Source of the DNA: Rhodospirillales bacterium | Lineage (GTDB): Bacteria; Pseudomonadota; Alphaproteobacteria; Acetobacterales; Acetobacteraceae | DNA length: 8,484 nt | Assembly (NCBI GenBank): GCA_018971455.1 | Contig: JAGXAV010000066.1 | Coordinates: forward strand, 1-8,484 | Reading direction: 5' to 3' | Part shown: piece after piece, positions 1 through 6,299 of the stretch | How positions within the stretch are numbered: the stretch's first letter is position 1 | Layout: each line of letters starts with the position of its first letter | Translations under genes and position numbers: made by a program | Notes under the pieces: model-generated | Database searches by the model: none | The model's input: only the letters and a program-made list of their open reading frames with translations | What the model was told of the DNA's origin: nothing

Positions 1-36
1 CAAACGAAAACGGCGCTGCCCTTTCGGGGCGGCGCC
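1..36 (-). terminator. Rho-independent terminator of the RTX-like gene
   Basis: On the minus strand a 10-bp GC-rich stem (12-21 pairing with 27-36, one G-U-type pair, loop CGAAA) is followed by a T-rich tail, TTTTCGTTTG, in 1-10. It lies about 25 bases past the stop codon of the minus-strand gene ending at 63, so it most likely ends that transcript. Seen directly in the sequence; termination itself is inferred from the hairpin plus T-tract rule. Confidence 0.75.
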
Positions 37-62
37 GCCGCTGGCCGGGAATGCGATAGCGG

Positions 63-1463
63 CTACGAAAGATAGCTGCCGTGATTCTGGACCACACCGC
101 CAAGGTTCTGGAAGGTGATCTTGGTGCCGTCGGAAAGGGTCGCGACAGCCGACGAATACCCGCCCGTGCCCGCCACCGTGGTGACGGAGGACACCGCCGC
201 CGTCCCAAGAAGAACCTTGTCGAAGCCGGCGCCGCCAAACTGCTGGGAATAGAAATCCTCGATCGTGTATTGGCCGCCACCAACGAGGTTATTGTAGATA
301 TCGGCATTCGAAGCCGTGATGCCAGCCCCGTGCATACCGAACAGGGTGTAGGTTCCGGCGCCGAAATTGATCGTGTTTCCGCCAGCAAGCCCACCTTGCA
401 GCGTGCCAGACCCAAGGCCTGCCGTAATCGTGTCAGCGCCCGATGCGCTCTGGCCGGACACAATGACATTCGCCCCGTTTCCGGCGAACGCTATCTGCCT
501 CGCGCCATCGAGTTCCAGCTTGTCATTGCCGCCGCCGCCAAACAGGGTGGCCACCCCGGCGACGGTGCTGCTCTGAATATTGTTCCCGCCTGCGGAACCG
601 CCCCGCAACAGACCCGTCGCATTGACCGCATAGAGCGACGTCACGCCGGCCGCCACCGTCACACTGCCGGCGCCAACACCGCCATTGATCGTCACATCCG
701 AGCCGTTCGGATTGATGAATCCCGGGCCGCTCGTCGCGATGTAGGTCAGGTTGACGCCCGCGGCACCATTCACCGTCACCACGCCCGCCGAAGACGAGCC
801 GCCATCGACCTGCACCGCCTCGAACACCGGCGTGCCGGCAACCGATTCGGCATTGACAACAACCGACGCCGACGAGCCGACCGAGACGATATCCACGATG
901 GCGTTTGAAAACACGTTCACCGTCGTCGCCCCGTATGGCGCGACGATCACCGCGCCACCGTTCATCGTATTTGCCGCGACCGTGCTGCTGCCATCGACGT
1001 TGACGACCGCGCTTGCCGACGCAAAATCGACATACGGCGCTTCCGAAAACGCATTGAAGCCGCCACCAAAAAACACCTTGGTCGGCTGGCTTCCAAGCGC
1101 GGCGTTCATGATCGCCAGCGAACTGTTGTTTCCCGAAGCAACCGTCCAATTGCCGGCACCGGCAATCGCCGCCACCAGGGGCGCGCTGCCCGCGTCGACC
1201 AACGCATTGTTCGGCGACGAGACAACGCCGAGGCTTGCCGCACTGCCCGCCCCGTTCAGCGTGTCCACCACCATTCCGAGAAGTCCGGGAACCGGGACCG
1301 TCTGGCTGCCCGCGACAACCTGGTAGACCGTCTCGATACCACCCGCGATGGCAGGATTCAGGACTGAAAGGGCACTCTGTGCGGCCGCCGCATTCCCTGC
1401 GGAGGTGAACGGGATGGTAACGGTCGTTCCACCACCGCCCAGAACAGTCACATTTGTTGCCAT
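63..1463 (-). CDS. Putative secreted RTX-like beta-strand-repeat protein
   Basis: 466 residues, dominated by Gly, Ala, Val, Ser, Asn and Thr, with no cysteine and few charged residues. Short alternating patterns such as VVNVDGSS, VTVNGAAG and VTINGGVG predict a beta-helix or beta-solenoid. An RTX-like stretch begins at residue 309 (GGGGNDKLELDG) and continues through GNGANVIVSG and GADTITAG; these are only loosely like the GGxGxDxUx nonapeptide. There is no N-terminal Sec signal or membrane segment. With the repeats and the C-terminal end (LSDGTKITFQNL...SYLS), this suggests type I secretion with a C-terminal signal, as an adhesin, matrix or surface protein; that role is inference. The ATG at 1463 is chosen because GGAGG lies 10 bases upstream; the in-frame GTG at 1472 is only 1 base from that GGAGG. 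Codon use looks less GC-biased than in the neighbours. No transporter genes are visible in the window. Confidence 0.72.
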   Translation of the reverse strand: MATNVTVLGGGGTTVTIPFTSAGNAAAAQSALSVLNPAIAGGIETVYQVVAGSQTVPVPGLLGMVVDTLNGAGSAASLGVVSSPNNALVDAGSAPLVAAIAGAGNWTVASGNNSSLAIMNAALGSQPTKVFFGGGFNAFSEAPYVDFASASAVVNVDGSSTVAANTMNGGAVIVAPYGATTVNVFSNAIVDIVSVGSSASVVVNAESVAGTPVFEAVQVDGGSSSAGVVTVNGAAGVNLTYIATSGPGFINPNGSDVTINGGVGAGSVTVAAGVTSLYAVNATGLLRGGSAGGNNIQSSTVAGVATLFGGGGNDKLELDGARQIAFAGNGANVIVSGQSASGADTITAGLGSGTLQGGLAGGNTINFGAGTYTLFGMHGAGITASNADIYNNLVGGGQYTIEDFYSQQFGGAGFDKVLLGTAAVSSVTTVAGTGGYSSAVATLSDGTKITFQNLGGVVQNHGSYLS

Positions 1464-1808
1464 CGCAGCCACGCCTCCGGGGGAGAACCGATCAATCTCT
1501 TTTTAATGTGCTGCAACGCGCGTAGGCAAGTATGAAATGGTAAAGAAGCCCGACAAAAGCCGGCCATGCCCGGACATGGCAAGCGCGATCGGGAAGCCCG
1601 CCCGCCGCCCACTCCCACCCGGCACAATCTCCGCCGCAACGCCGCCTTGTTGATTGAATTTTCTTGACAATCCTGTCATCCCGCCGTTCAGGCCGCCATC
1701 CAGATCATTTCATAAGAACGCAAACCTCAGCCGGGCCATCATACCCCGCCACGGCGTTAAGAACTGACTTTGACGCAATCGAAACGGCGCGATTTATTAC
1801 TTTCCGAC
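1464..1808. other. Gene-free leader region of the RTX-like gene
   Basis: About 345 bases between the start of the RTX-like gene and the end of the XRE gene. It holds the GGAGG ribosome site (1474-1478), an AT-rich probable untranslated leader (about 1491-1508), a weak promoter candidate (separate entry) and a perfect 6-bp inverted repeat, GCCATG/CATGGC (1563-1580). The short reading frames crossing it lack ribosome sites and have low-complexity, Arg/Pro-rich translations, so I do not call genes here. No convincing terminator follows the XRE gene. Confidence 0.5.
1528..1556 (-). promoter_or_regulatory. Weak promoter candidate for the RTX-like gene
   Basis: On the minus strand, TTGTCG (1551-1556) and ATACTT (1528-1533) are separated by 17 bases, about 65 bases upstream of the ATG at 1463. 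Both hexamers match the sigma-70-type consensus only partly. It is listed because it is the best-spaced pair in this intergenic region. Confidence 0.28.
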
Positions 1809-2186
1809 TTAACTCTGTTCTTTTTCCCCTTCCGTTTCACCGGGCGCCCCCTTTCGGCGCGCCAGGCGTACCGCCATACGCAACAGAAAAGCCCGGTCAT
1901 CCTCCCCGCAACTGCGATAGAGCCGCAACAAGGCATGCTCCTGCCCGTTCTCGGCCGCCGCCCCGCCATCCGGCGCTCCCCCGGTGAGCAGATGCTCCAC
2001 CGACACCCGGAGCACCGCGGCAATCCGCGCCAGATTCCCCCCCACCTGGCCGGACCGCCCGGTCTCCCACTGCGCCACCGCGCTGCGCGAGACGCCGACC
2101 GACCGCGCCAGATCCTCCTGGGTCAGGCCCGCCGCCCGCCGCGCCTCGCGAATCCGCATTCCCGCCTGCTCGTCCATGCCGCCCAT
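1809..2186 (-). CDS. XRE-family (Cro/CI-type) transcriptional regulator
   Basis: 125 residues. Residues 11-67 form a classic HTH_3 domain: RIREARRAAG, then TQEDLARSVG (22-31) as helix 2, SRSAVAQWETG (33-43) as recognition helix, and a closing LARIAAVLRVSVEHLL helix pair. The remaining ~55 residues are charged, without a recognisable peptidase (LexA/CI) domain, so a RecA-cleavable repressor is unlikely. The gene is divergent from the HTH gene at 2308 across 121 AT-rich bases carrying palindromic and direct repeats, the usual layout for an autoregulated repressor controlling the opposite gene. Starts at 2186 or 2177 (MDEQAG) are both possible; neither has a strong ribosome site. The HTH assignment is firm. 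The target genes and any phage origin are inference. Confidence 0.85.
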   Translation of the reverse strand: MGGMDEQAGMRIREARRAAGLTQEDLARSVGVSRSAVAQWETGRSGQVGGNLARIAAVLRVSVEHLLTGGAPDGGAAAENGQEHALLRLYRSCGEDDRAFLLRMAVRLARRKGAPGETEGEKEQS

Positions 2187-2224
2187 CCACCATGCCGCGT
2201 TCGCGCCCAGGGTATGTCATTTTC

Positions 2225-2277
2225 TCTAACATTTAATTGTTAATTGTCTTGACGGTCAACAGTTATTATATCTAACA
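2225..2277. promoter_or_regulatory. Divergent promoter/operator between XRE and HTH genes
   Basis: The AT-rich block contains a perfect palindrome, TTGAC-G-GTCAA (2249-2259), a tandem repeat TTAATTG-TTAATTG (2233-2246), and TCTAACA twice in direct orientation (2225-2231 and 2271-2277), flanking the rest. On the minus strand TTGACC (2254-2259) is followed after 17 bases by TTAAAT (2231-2236), a candidate XRE promoter. On plus, TTGTCT (2244-2249) with TATATC (2267-2272), spacing 17, is a candidate promoter for the gene at 2308. The palindrome is a natural site for a dimeric XRE repressor; binding is inference. Confidence 0.55.
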
Positions 2278-2307
2278 CTCGCGCATCCCAACCGGAACCC
2301 GCGCGAC

Positions 2308-2616
2308 ATGCCCACAAAACTCGTCTGGACCGCCCCCGCCGATGCCCGCCTGCGCCGCATGCGCGCCGAAGGAGCCACCTGGGACCGCATCGCCGCCGCC
2401 CTGGGCCTCAGCCGCTACACCGTTATCGAACGCGGCCGGCGCATCGGCGCCACCCGCCCGCCCCAGATCCCCCTCGCGGCGGATGAAACCGCCTTCCTGC
2501 AGGACCGGCGGCGCGAACCGCTGCGCGCCGGCCATCCCGTGGCCTGGGCCCTGCTCACCGACGGAACCAGCCTCGAGGGCAGCCGTTACGTCTGGGCCGC
2601 CGACACCAGCAGCTGA
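2308..2616 (+). CDS. Small GcrA-like helix-turn-helix protein
   Basis: 102 residues. The N-terminal half (residues 4-50) reads W-T then L-R-R-M-R-A-E-G-A-T-W, then DRIAAALGLSRYTVIERGRRIGA, a trihelical DNA-binding motif resembling the N-terminus of the alphaproteobacterial regulator GcrA and related phage HTH proteins. The C-terminal half (REPLRAGHPVAWALLTDGTSLEGSRY split around residues 69-94) lacks the GcrA C-terminal domain, and I do not recognise a function in it. This is therefore not GcrA itself. The ribosome site is weak; the ATG at 2308 is chosen because the HTH begins immediately after it. It is divergent from the XRE gene and 42 bases upstream of the DUF6362 gene, probably in one transcript with it. 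Role inferred: sequence-specific regulator of a phage-like or mobile-derived module. Confidence 0.7.
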   Translation: MPTKLVWTAPADARLRRMRAEGATWDRIAAALGLSRYTVIERGRRIGATRPPQIPLAADETAFLQDRRREPLRAGHPVAWALLTDGTSLEGSRYVWAADTSS

Positions 2617-2658
2617 ACGCCAATCCCCCGCCGCCCGACATCGCCCCAGGAGCTTCCC

Positions 2659-3135
2659 ATGCACATCGCCCCACGCCCGGCCGCCACGACGGCCCGTCCC
2701 GCCGCCAAGCCCGCCCGCATCGACGCCGACTCCGTCATCTACCGTCTGGAGGAAGCGGGCAGCACACTCCTCGCCCTGCCCGAGACCGGCTACTCGACGC
2801 GCCTGCGCACCACCCAGTTCGACATCGTGCGCAACGCGCTGGAAGCCTATGGCTGGAACAACGCGCCGTCCCGCCTCCGCCCCGCCTACCCGGACGCCGC
2901 GCGCATCACGCGCATGGACGAGGCGATGGCCTGGCTCGCTCTGATCCCGGCGGACCGTTATGTACTGCGGCGCATCGTCGGCGCCCGCAGCCTGGTCAGC
3001 CCGGTCACCGAGCGCCACCTCTTTGCCTGGCGCCGCCTCGCCAGCCTGCTCGGCGCCGACCATAAGGCGATCCAGCGCTGGCACGCCCAGGCCATCGCGC
3101 TGATCGTCACGGCCTTGAACGCCCAGCCCGGCTGA
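2659..3135 (+). CDS. DUF6362-family protein
   Basis: 158 residues, function unknown. After a Pro/Ala-rich, basic N-terminus (1-20), the core carries features I associate from memory with DUF6362 proteins of Acetobacteraceae: RLEEAGSTLLALP (29-41), RMDEAMAWLALIPADRYVLR (85-104) and RRLASLLGADHKAIQRWHAQ (125-144). The last part looks like a sigma-region-4 or small-terminase-type helix-turn-helix, with GADHKAIQRW as turn and recognition helix, so DNA binding is plausible. AGGAG (2648-2652) sits 6 bases before the ATG, a strong ribosome site. It follows the GcrA-like gene and probably shares its transcript. Members often lie in phage-like gene sets, as far as I recall; no terminase or capsid gene follows here, so any phage origin would be a remnant. 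Confidence 0.72.
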   Translation: MHIAPRPAATTARPAAKPARIDADSVIYRLEEAGSTLLALPETGYSTRLRTTQFDIVRNALEAYGWNNAPSRLRPAYPDAARITRMDEAMAWLALIPADRYVLRRIVGARSLVSPVTERHLFAWRRLASLLGADHKAIQRWHAQAIALIVTALNAQPG

Positions 3136-3136
3136 A

Positions 3137-3150
3137 ATCGCCGCGGCGAT
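3137..3150. repeat. 14-bp perfect palindrome after the DUF6362 stop
   Basis: ATCGCCGCGGCGAT reads the same on both strands and begins 2 bases after the stop codon. It can form a 5-bp stem with a 4-base loop but has no T-tract, so it is not a standard terminator. It may be a protein site or simply chance in GC-rich DNA. Confidence 0.4.
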
Positions 3151-3213
3151 CCGCCGGATTCCCCGAAGCCTCGGTCGGTTCCATTTGCCCGCCGTCACGA
3201 AGCAGGCCAGAGT

Positions 3214-3918
3214 ATGAATATGGAATCGACTGATTCGGAGATTCTTCGCCTGCCCGGCGGCCCGGCGCGCGTCGAGTGGCGCCGCAACGCCCGCGCCCGC
3301 CGCGTCAGCCTGCGAATCGACCCGCGCGAGGGGGCCGTCGTCGTCACCCTCCCGCCGCGGGCCGGCCGAAGCGCCGGCATGGCGCTGCTCATGAACCACG
3401 CCGACTGGGTCGCCGAGCGCCTCGCCGCCCTGCCCGGCCACTCCCCTTTCGCCGACGGCGTCACCATCCCCCTGCATGGCGTCGAGCATCGCATCCGCCA
3501 TGTCGGCGGGCGCGGCGGCGTGCGAGCCGAGGGGCGCGAATTGCTGGTCGGGGGCGAGCCGGTCTTCCTGCCGCGCCGGGTCGCCGATTTCCTGCGCGCC
3601 GAGGCCCGCACCCGCTTCTCCACCCTCGTCGGCCAAAAAGCCGGCCAGGCCGAGCTGCGGGCCAGTCGGGTCACCGTGAAGGACACCCATAGCCGCTGGG
3701 GAAGCTGTGCGGCCAACCGGGTGCTGTCCTTCAGCTGGCGCCTGGTCATGGCGCCCCGCTTCGTCCAGGACTACGTCGCCGCCCACGAAGTGGCCCATCT
3801 GCGCCACATGAACCACGGCGCCCGTTTCTGGGCCCTGGTCGAAACCCTCACCCCGCACACCGACGCCGCCGTCCTCTGGCTGCGTCGCGAAGGACCGAAA
3901 CTGCTCCGCATCGGCTGA
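3214..3918 (+). CDS. YgjP-like (M48/DUF45) zinc metallopeptidase
   Basis: 234 residues, the usual length for this family. The active site is HEVAHLRHMNH: HExxH with H191, E192 and H195, and a third ligand H201, followed by GARFW (202-206). Upstream are the family hallmark SRWGSC (160-165) in TVKDTHSRWGSC and the SFSWRLVMAP strand (172-181). The N-terminal half (RRNARARRVSLRIDP, then VVVTLPP) is the beta-rich YgjP extension. No signal peptide or membrane segment, so the protein is cytoplasmic. Family members are putative zinc peptidases, physiological substrate mostly unknown, sometimes grouped with SprT-like proteins. The start at 3214 has only a weak purine-rich site (CCAGAGT); an ATG 6 bases later is equally possible. 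Four GANTC sites lie around its 5' end. It is alone on this strand before a ~290-base gene-free stretch. Confidence 0.88.
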   Translation: MNMESTDSEILRLPGGPARVEWRRNARARRVSLRIDPREGAVVVTLPPRAGRSAGMALLMNHADWVAERLAALPGHSPFADGVTIPLHGVEHRIRHVGGRGGVRAEGRELLVGGEPVFLPRRVADFLRAEARTRFSTLVGQKAGQAELRASRVTVKDTHSRWGSCAANRVLSFSWRLVMAPRFVQDYVAAHEVAHLRHMNHGARFWALVETLTPHTDAAVLWLRREGPKLLRIG

Positions 3919-3960
3919 ACACTCGCCGCACGGTCCGCCAGCCGCCCCGCAAACCCGACC

Positions 3961-3997
3961 GCGCAAAAAGAAAGCCCCGCAGCTTTCGCCACGGGGC
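3961..3997 (-). terminator. Minus-strand rho-independent terminator
   Basis: A 6-bp GC stem (CGGGGC/GCCCCG, 3974-3979 with 3992-3997) is followed on the minus strand by TTTCTTTTTGCGC (3973-3961). On plus there is no T-tract after the stem, so it is oriented to stop leftward transcription. It ends either the trxB-LysR transcript, with a ~210-base 3' UTR, or the candidate RNA upstream of it. Confidence 0.68.
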
Positions 3998-4121
3998 AAG
4001 GGTACAGGGAGGCTTCACGTCTGGGAGACGCGGGGACCACAGGCCCCCTTCCCGCCACAGGGGCGAGAACTCTGACGAACCGCAAACCAGCGATCACGTC
4101 TCAATCCGTGAAGCCAACCTT
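3963..4121 (-). ncRNA. Candidate structured RNA, rod-like, 6S-like in shape
   Basis: There is no coding signal here, but a nested set of complementary arms: GGCTTCACG (4107-4115 read on minus) with CGTGAAGCC (4011-4019), 9 bp perfect; inside it GAGACG/CGTCTC (4097-4102 with 4024-4029), 6 bp perfect; and an apical GCCCC/GGGGC hairpin (near 4060-4064 and 4043-4047). The large asymmetric internal loop has one ~32-base side containing a possible mini-hairpin (CGC...GCG). A terminator ends the unit at 3961-3997. A weak -10-like CATAAG just upstream (4118-4123) would place a start near the outer stem. The long rod with an internal bubble recalls 6S RNA, but I see no decisive sequence match. It could instead be the structured 3' UTR of the LysR transcript. 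Strand is set by the terminator; the opposite strand folds similarly. Confidence 0.42.
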
Positions 4122-4208
4122 ATGCTGCACTGCGAGGAACGACCACCCACGTCATGCGGACGCCGCCATGCCCATTGCGCATGTCACACAAAACACATGC
4201 GCCTCCGC

Positions 4209-5093
4209 TCAGCTCCGCTGCGCCAGCTTGCCCAGCAGGAAGTCGCGGAACACCGCCACGCGCTTCGAATTGCGCAGCTCTTCCGGATAGACGAAATACA
4301 CATCCACCTTCGGCGCCTTGGCATCTGCCAGAATAGGCACCAGCCCCTCCGCCTCGGCATGCATGTAGTCTGGAACTGCGGCGATGCCGACACCAGCCTT
4401 CGCCGCGAACAGCATTCCGCGCAGGCTGTTGACCTCCAGCAGCCCCCGTCGCGGATTGCCCGGCCGCCGCCCCGCCTCGGCCAGCCAGTTCACGTCATGC
4501 ACCGGCGGACGGTAGCTGCCGAACAGAATGATGTTGTGCTGGTCGAGATCCTCCACCCGCGCGGGTGTGCCATGCACCCGCAGATATTCCGGCGAGGCCA
4601 CCACCTGCCACTCCATGGACATCAGATGCCGCTGCACCAGGTCCGGCTGCTTCGGCGGATGCATGCGAATCGCGACATCGGCCTCCCGCATCGCCAGGTC
4701 GAGGTCGGTATCGTCCAACAGCAATTGCATCGACACGTCGGGGTATTCGGCGAGAAACTCGTTCAGCCGCGGCGCCAGCCAGGACGACCCGAACCCCACC
4801 GTGGTCGTCACCTTCAACCGTCCGGCAGGCTTCTCCTTGCTCTCGGTCAGCAGCGCCTCGGTCATCGCCAGCTTGGAGAACACCTCGCGCACCGTGCGGT
4901 TCAGGCTCTCTCCCTGCTCGGTCAGGATCAGTCCGCGCGCATGGCGATGGAACAGCGGCACCTGCAGCGCCTCCTCCAGCGCCGAGATCTGCCGGCTCAC
5001 CGCCGATTGGCTGAGGTTCAGCGTGTCGCCGGCATGCGTGAAGCTGCCAGCCTCGGCCACCGCGTGAAAAACGCGCAGCTTGTCCCAGTCCAT
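4209..5093 (-). CDS. LysR-family transcriptional regulator, LsrB-like
   Basis: 294 residues, standard LysR length. The winged HTH (1-60) reads MDWDKLRVFHAVAEAGSFTH, then LNLSQSAVSRQISALE, then LFHRHARGLILTEQG, close to what I recall of the rhizobial LsrB subfamily. The periplasmic-binding-like effector domain follows (about 92-290: GRLKVTTTVGFG, ADVAIRMHPP, FAAKAGVGIAAVPDY). It starts 51 bases after the trxB stop on the same strand, so the two are probably cotranscribed. LsrB lies next to trxB in rhizobia and controls redox and cell-surface genes there, again from memory. Unlike those proteins, this one contains no cysteine, so thiol-based sensing by the protein itself is excluded and another ligand must be used. 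The LysR family is certain; the LsrB label is likely but unproven. Confidence 0.93.
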   Translation of the reverse strand: MDWDKLRVFHAVAEAGSFTHAGDTLNLSQSAVSRQISALEEALQVPLFHRHARGLILTEQGESLNRTVREVFSKLAMTEALLTESKEKPAGRLKVTTTVGFGSSWLAPRLNEFLAEYPDVSMQLLLDDTDLDLAMREADVAIRMHPPKQPDLVQRHLMSMEWQVVASPEYLRVHGTPARVEDLDQHNIILFGSYRPPVHDVNWLAEAGRRPGNPRRGLLEVNSLRGMLFAAKAGVGIAAVPDYMHAEAEGLVPILADAKAPKVDVYFVYPEELRNSKRVAVFRDFLLGKLAQRS

Positions 5094-5144
5094 CGTGGCA
5101 CCACCCCTGCCCGCCCGGGTCCAAGCCCGGACGGCTTTGTTCAG

Positions 5145-6113
5145 TCACTCAGCCGCCAGGCGCTGCCCATCCTGCAACCCGGCCAGGAATTTCTCCGCCT
5201 CGAGTGCGGCCATGCACCCGGTGCCCGCCGCCGTCACCGCCTGGCGCCAAACCTTGTCCTGCACGTCGCCGGCGGCGAAAACTCCCGCGACGCTCGTGCG
5301 AGTCGTACCCGGCGCGGTCACGATATACCCCTCCGCGTCCAGCGCCATCTGTCCGCGGAATAATTCCGTGGTCGGCGAATGGCCGATGGCAATGAACACC
5401 CCATCGACTCCGATGCGGCTCTCCGCCCCGCCGGCAACGTCCCGCACCACCACCCCGTCCACCATCGGCGGGGTGCCGGCGGCGGTGATCTCGGCCACCT
5501 CGCTGTTCCACACCACGCGGATCTTCGGATTGGCGAACAGCCGCTGCTGCAGGATCTTCTCCGCCCGCAGGCTGTCGCGGCGATGGATCAGCGTCACCTC
5601 GCTGGCATGATGCGTCAGGTAGAGCGCCTCCTCGACGGCGGTATTGCCCCCGCCCACCACTGCCACGCGCTTGCCGCGAAAGAAGAAACCGTCGCAGGTC
5701 GCACAGGCCGAGACCCCCGCACCCTGCAGACGCTTCTCCGACTCCAGCCCCAGCCAGCGCGCCTGCGCCCCGGTCGCCACGATAACCGACTCGGCGACGT
5801 ACACATCGCCCCCATCGGCCACGCAGCGGAACGGCCGTGCCGAAAAATCGACGCTGGTGATGATGTCCTGCACGATCCGCGTGCCGACATGGGCCGCCTG
5901 CGCCGCCATCTGCTCCATCAGCCAGGGCCCCTGAACGGTCTCGGCAAACCCCGGATAATTCTCCACATCGGTGGTGATCATCAGCTGCCCGCCGGGCTGC
6001 AACCCGGCCACCTGCACCGGCGACAGCGCCGCCCGCGCCGCATAGATCGCCGCGGTGTAGCCGGCCGGCCCCGCCCCGATGATCAGCAGCTTGGTGTGGA
6101 CCGTGTCAGGCAT
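5145..6113 (-). CDS. trxB: Thioredoxin reductase (NADPH)
   Basis: 322 residues, full length for the low-molecular-weight bacterial enzyme (EC 1.8.1.9). It passes electrons from NADPH through FAD and a redox-active disulfide to thioredoxin in the cytoplasm. Visible motifs: FAD Rossmann GAGPAG (13-18), GGQLMITTDVENYPGF (41-56), active-site C137-A-T-C140 followed by DGFFFRGK, NADPH-binding GGGNTA (154-159), HRRDSLRAEK (177-186) and the FAD-binding AAGDVQD (280-286). All catalytic residues are intact. The ATG at 6113 is preceded by GAAAG at suitable distance, a weak ribosome site. It heads the leftward pair with the LysR gene and is divergent from the lrp-type gene at 6300 across 186 bases. Confidence 0.97.
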   Translation of the reverse strand: MPDTVHTKLLIIGAGPAGYTAAIYAARAALSPVQVAGLQPGGQLMITTDVENYPGFAETVQGPWLMEQMAAQAAHVGTRIVQDIITSVDFSARPFRCVADGGDVYVAESVIVATGAQARWLGLESEKRLQGAGVSACATCDGFFFRGKRVAVVGGGNTAVEEALYLTHHASEVTLIHRRDSLRAEKILQQRLFANPKIRVVWNSEVAEITAAGTPPMVDGVVVRDVAGGAESRIGVDGVFIAIGHSPTTELFRGQMALDAEGYIVTAPGTTRTSVAGVFAAGDVQDKVWRQAVTAAGTGCMAALEAEKFLAGLQDGQRLAAE

Positions 6114-6299
6114 GCATACGGCTTTCAGCGTTCATGTCTAACAAGCATATCGGCACGTTGCGTCCGACGACAAGCGAACAGGCGCGCCAGGCCTTGCGAA
6201 CCCGCGGATGTGGAATAATATTTCGCTCAGGCCGGGCGCGCCCGCAATGGCGCTGCCTCCAACTCACCCCTCCGTCACGCCAGGACGTCCCTCCCCCGC
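6114..6299. promoter_or_regulatory. Divergent promoter region, trxB / lrp-type gene
   Basis: 186 bases without a gene. On minus, TTGTCG (6168-6173) and TATGCT (6144-6149), spacing 18, is a candidate trxB promoter about 30 bases before the ATG. On plus, TTGCGA (6194-6199) and TAATAT (6216-6221), spacing 16, is a candidate promoter for the lrp-type gene, overlapping the only AT-rich patch, AATAATATT, a plausible spot for Lrp-type autoregulation. All hexamers are partial matches. Confidence 0.35.

Noticed and set aside
63..1463. Tandem DNA repeat or CRISPR-like array within the repeat-rich gene
   Set aside because: The repetition is in amino-acid pattern only; no exact DNA repeat unit with regular spacers was found.
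1464..1472. GTG at 1472 as the start of the RTX-like gene
   Set aside because: Only one base separates it from GGAGG; the ATG at 1463 has normal spacing.
1664..1692. TTGACA at 1664-1669 as a plus-strand promoter
   Set aside because: No -10-like hexamer occurs at 15-19 bases and no plus-strand gene follows.
2272..3999. 575-codon open frame on minus, opposite the HTH, DUF6362 and metallopeptidase genes
   Set aside because: Its translation is low-complexity Gly/Ala/Arg/Asp text with no domain, typical of the complement of GC-rich genes; the plus-strand genes have clear motifs.
4001..4121. SRP 4.5S RNA or tmRNA in the gene-free stretch
   Set aside because: The conserved SRP tetraloop region and the tmRNA tRNA-like ends are not visible.
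5115..5130. Small hairpin CCGGG/CCCGG between trxB and the LysR gene as terminator
   Set aside because: Only 5 bp, with no T-tract on either strand; the genes are probably cotranscribed.
4122..5363. 413-codon open frame on plus across the LysR gene and the end of trxB
   Set aside because: It lies antisense to two firmly identified genes and has His/Arg/Gln/Pro-rich composition without a recognisable domain.
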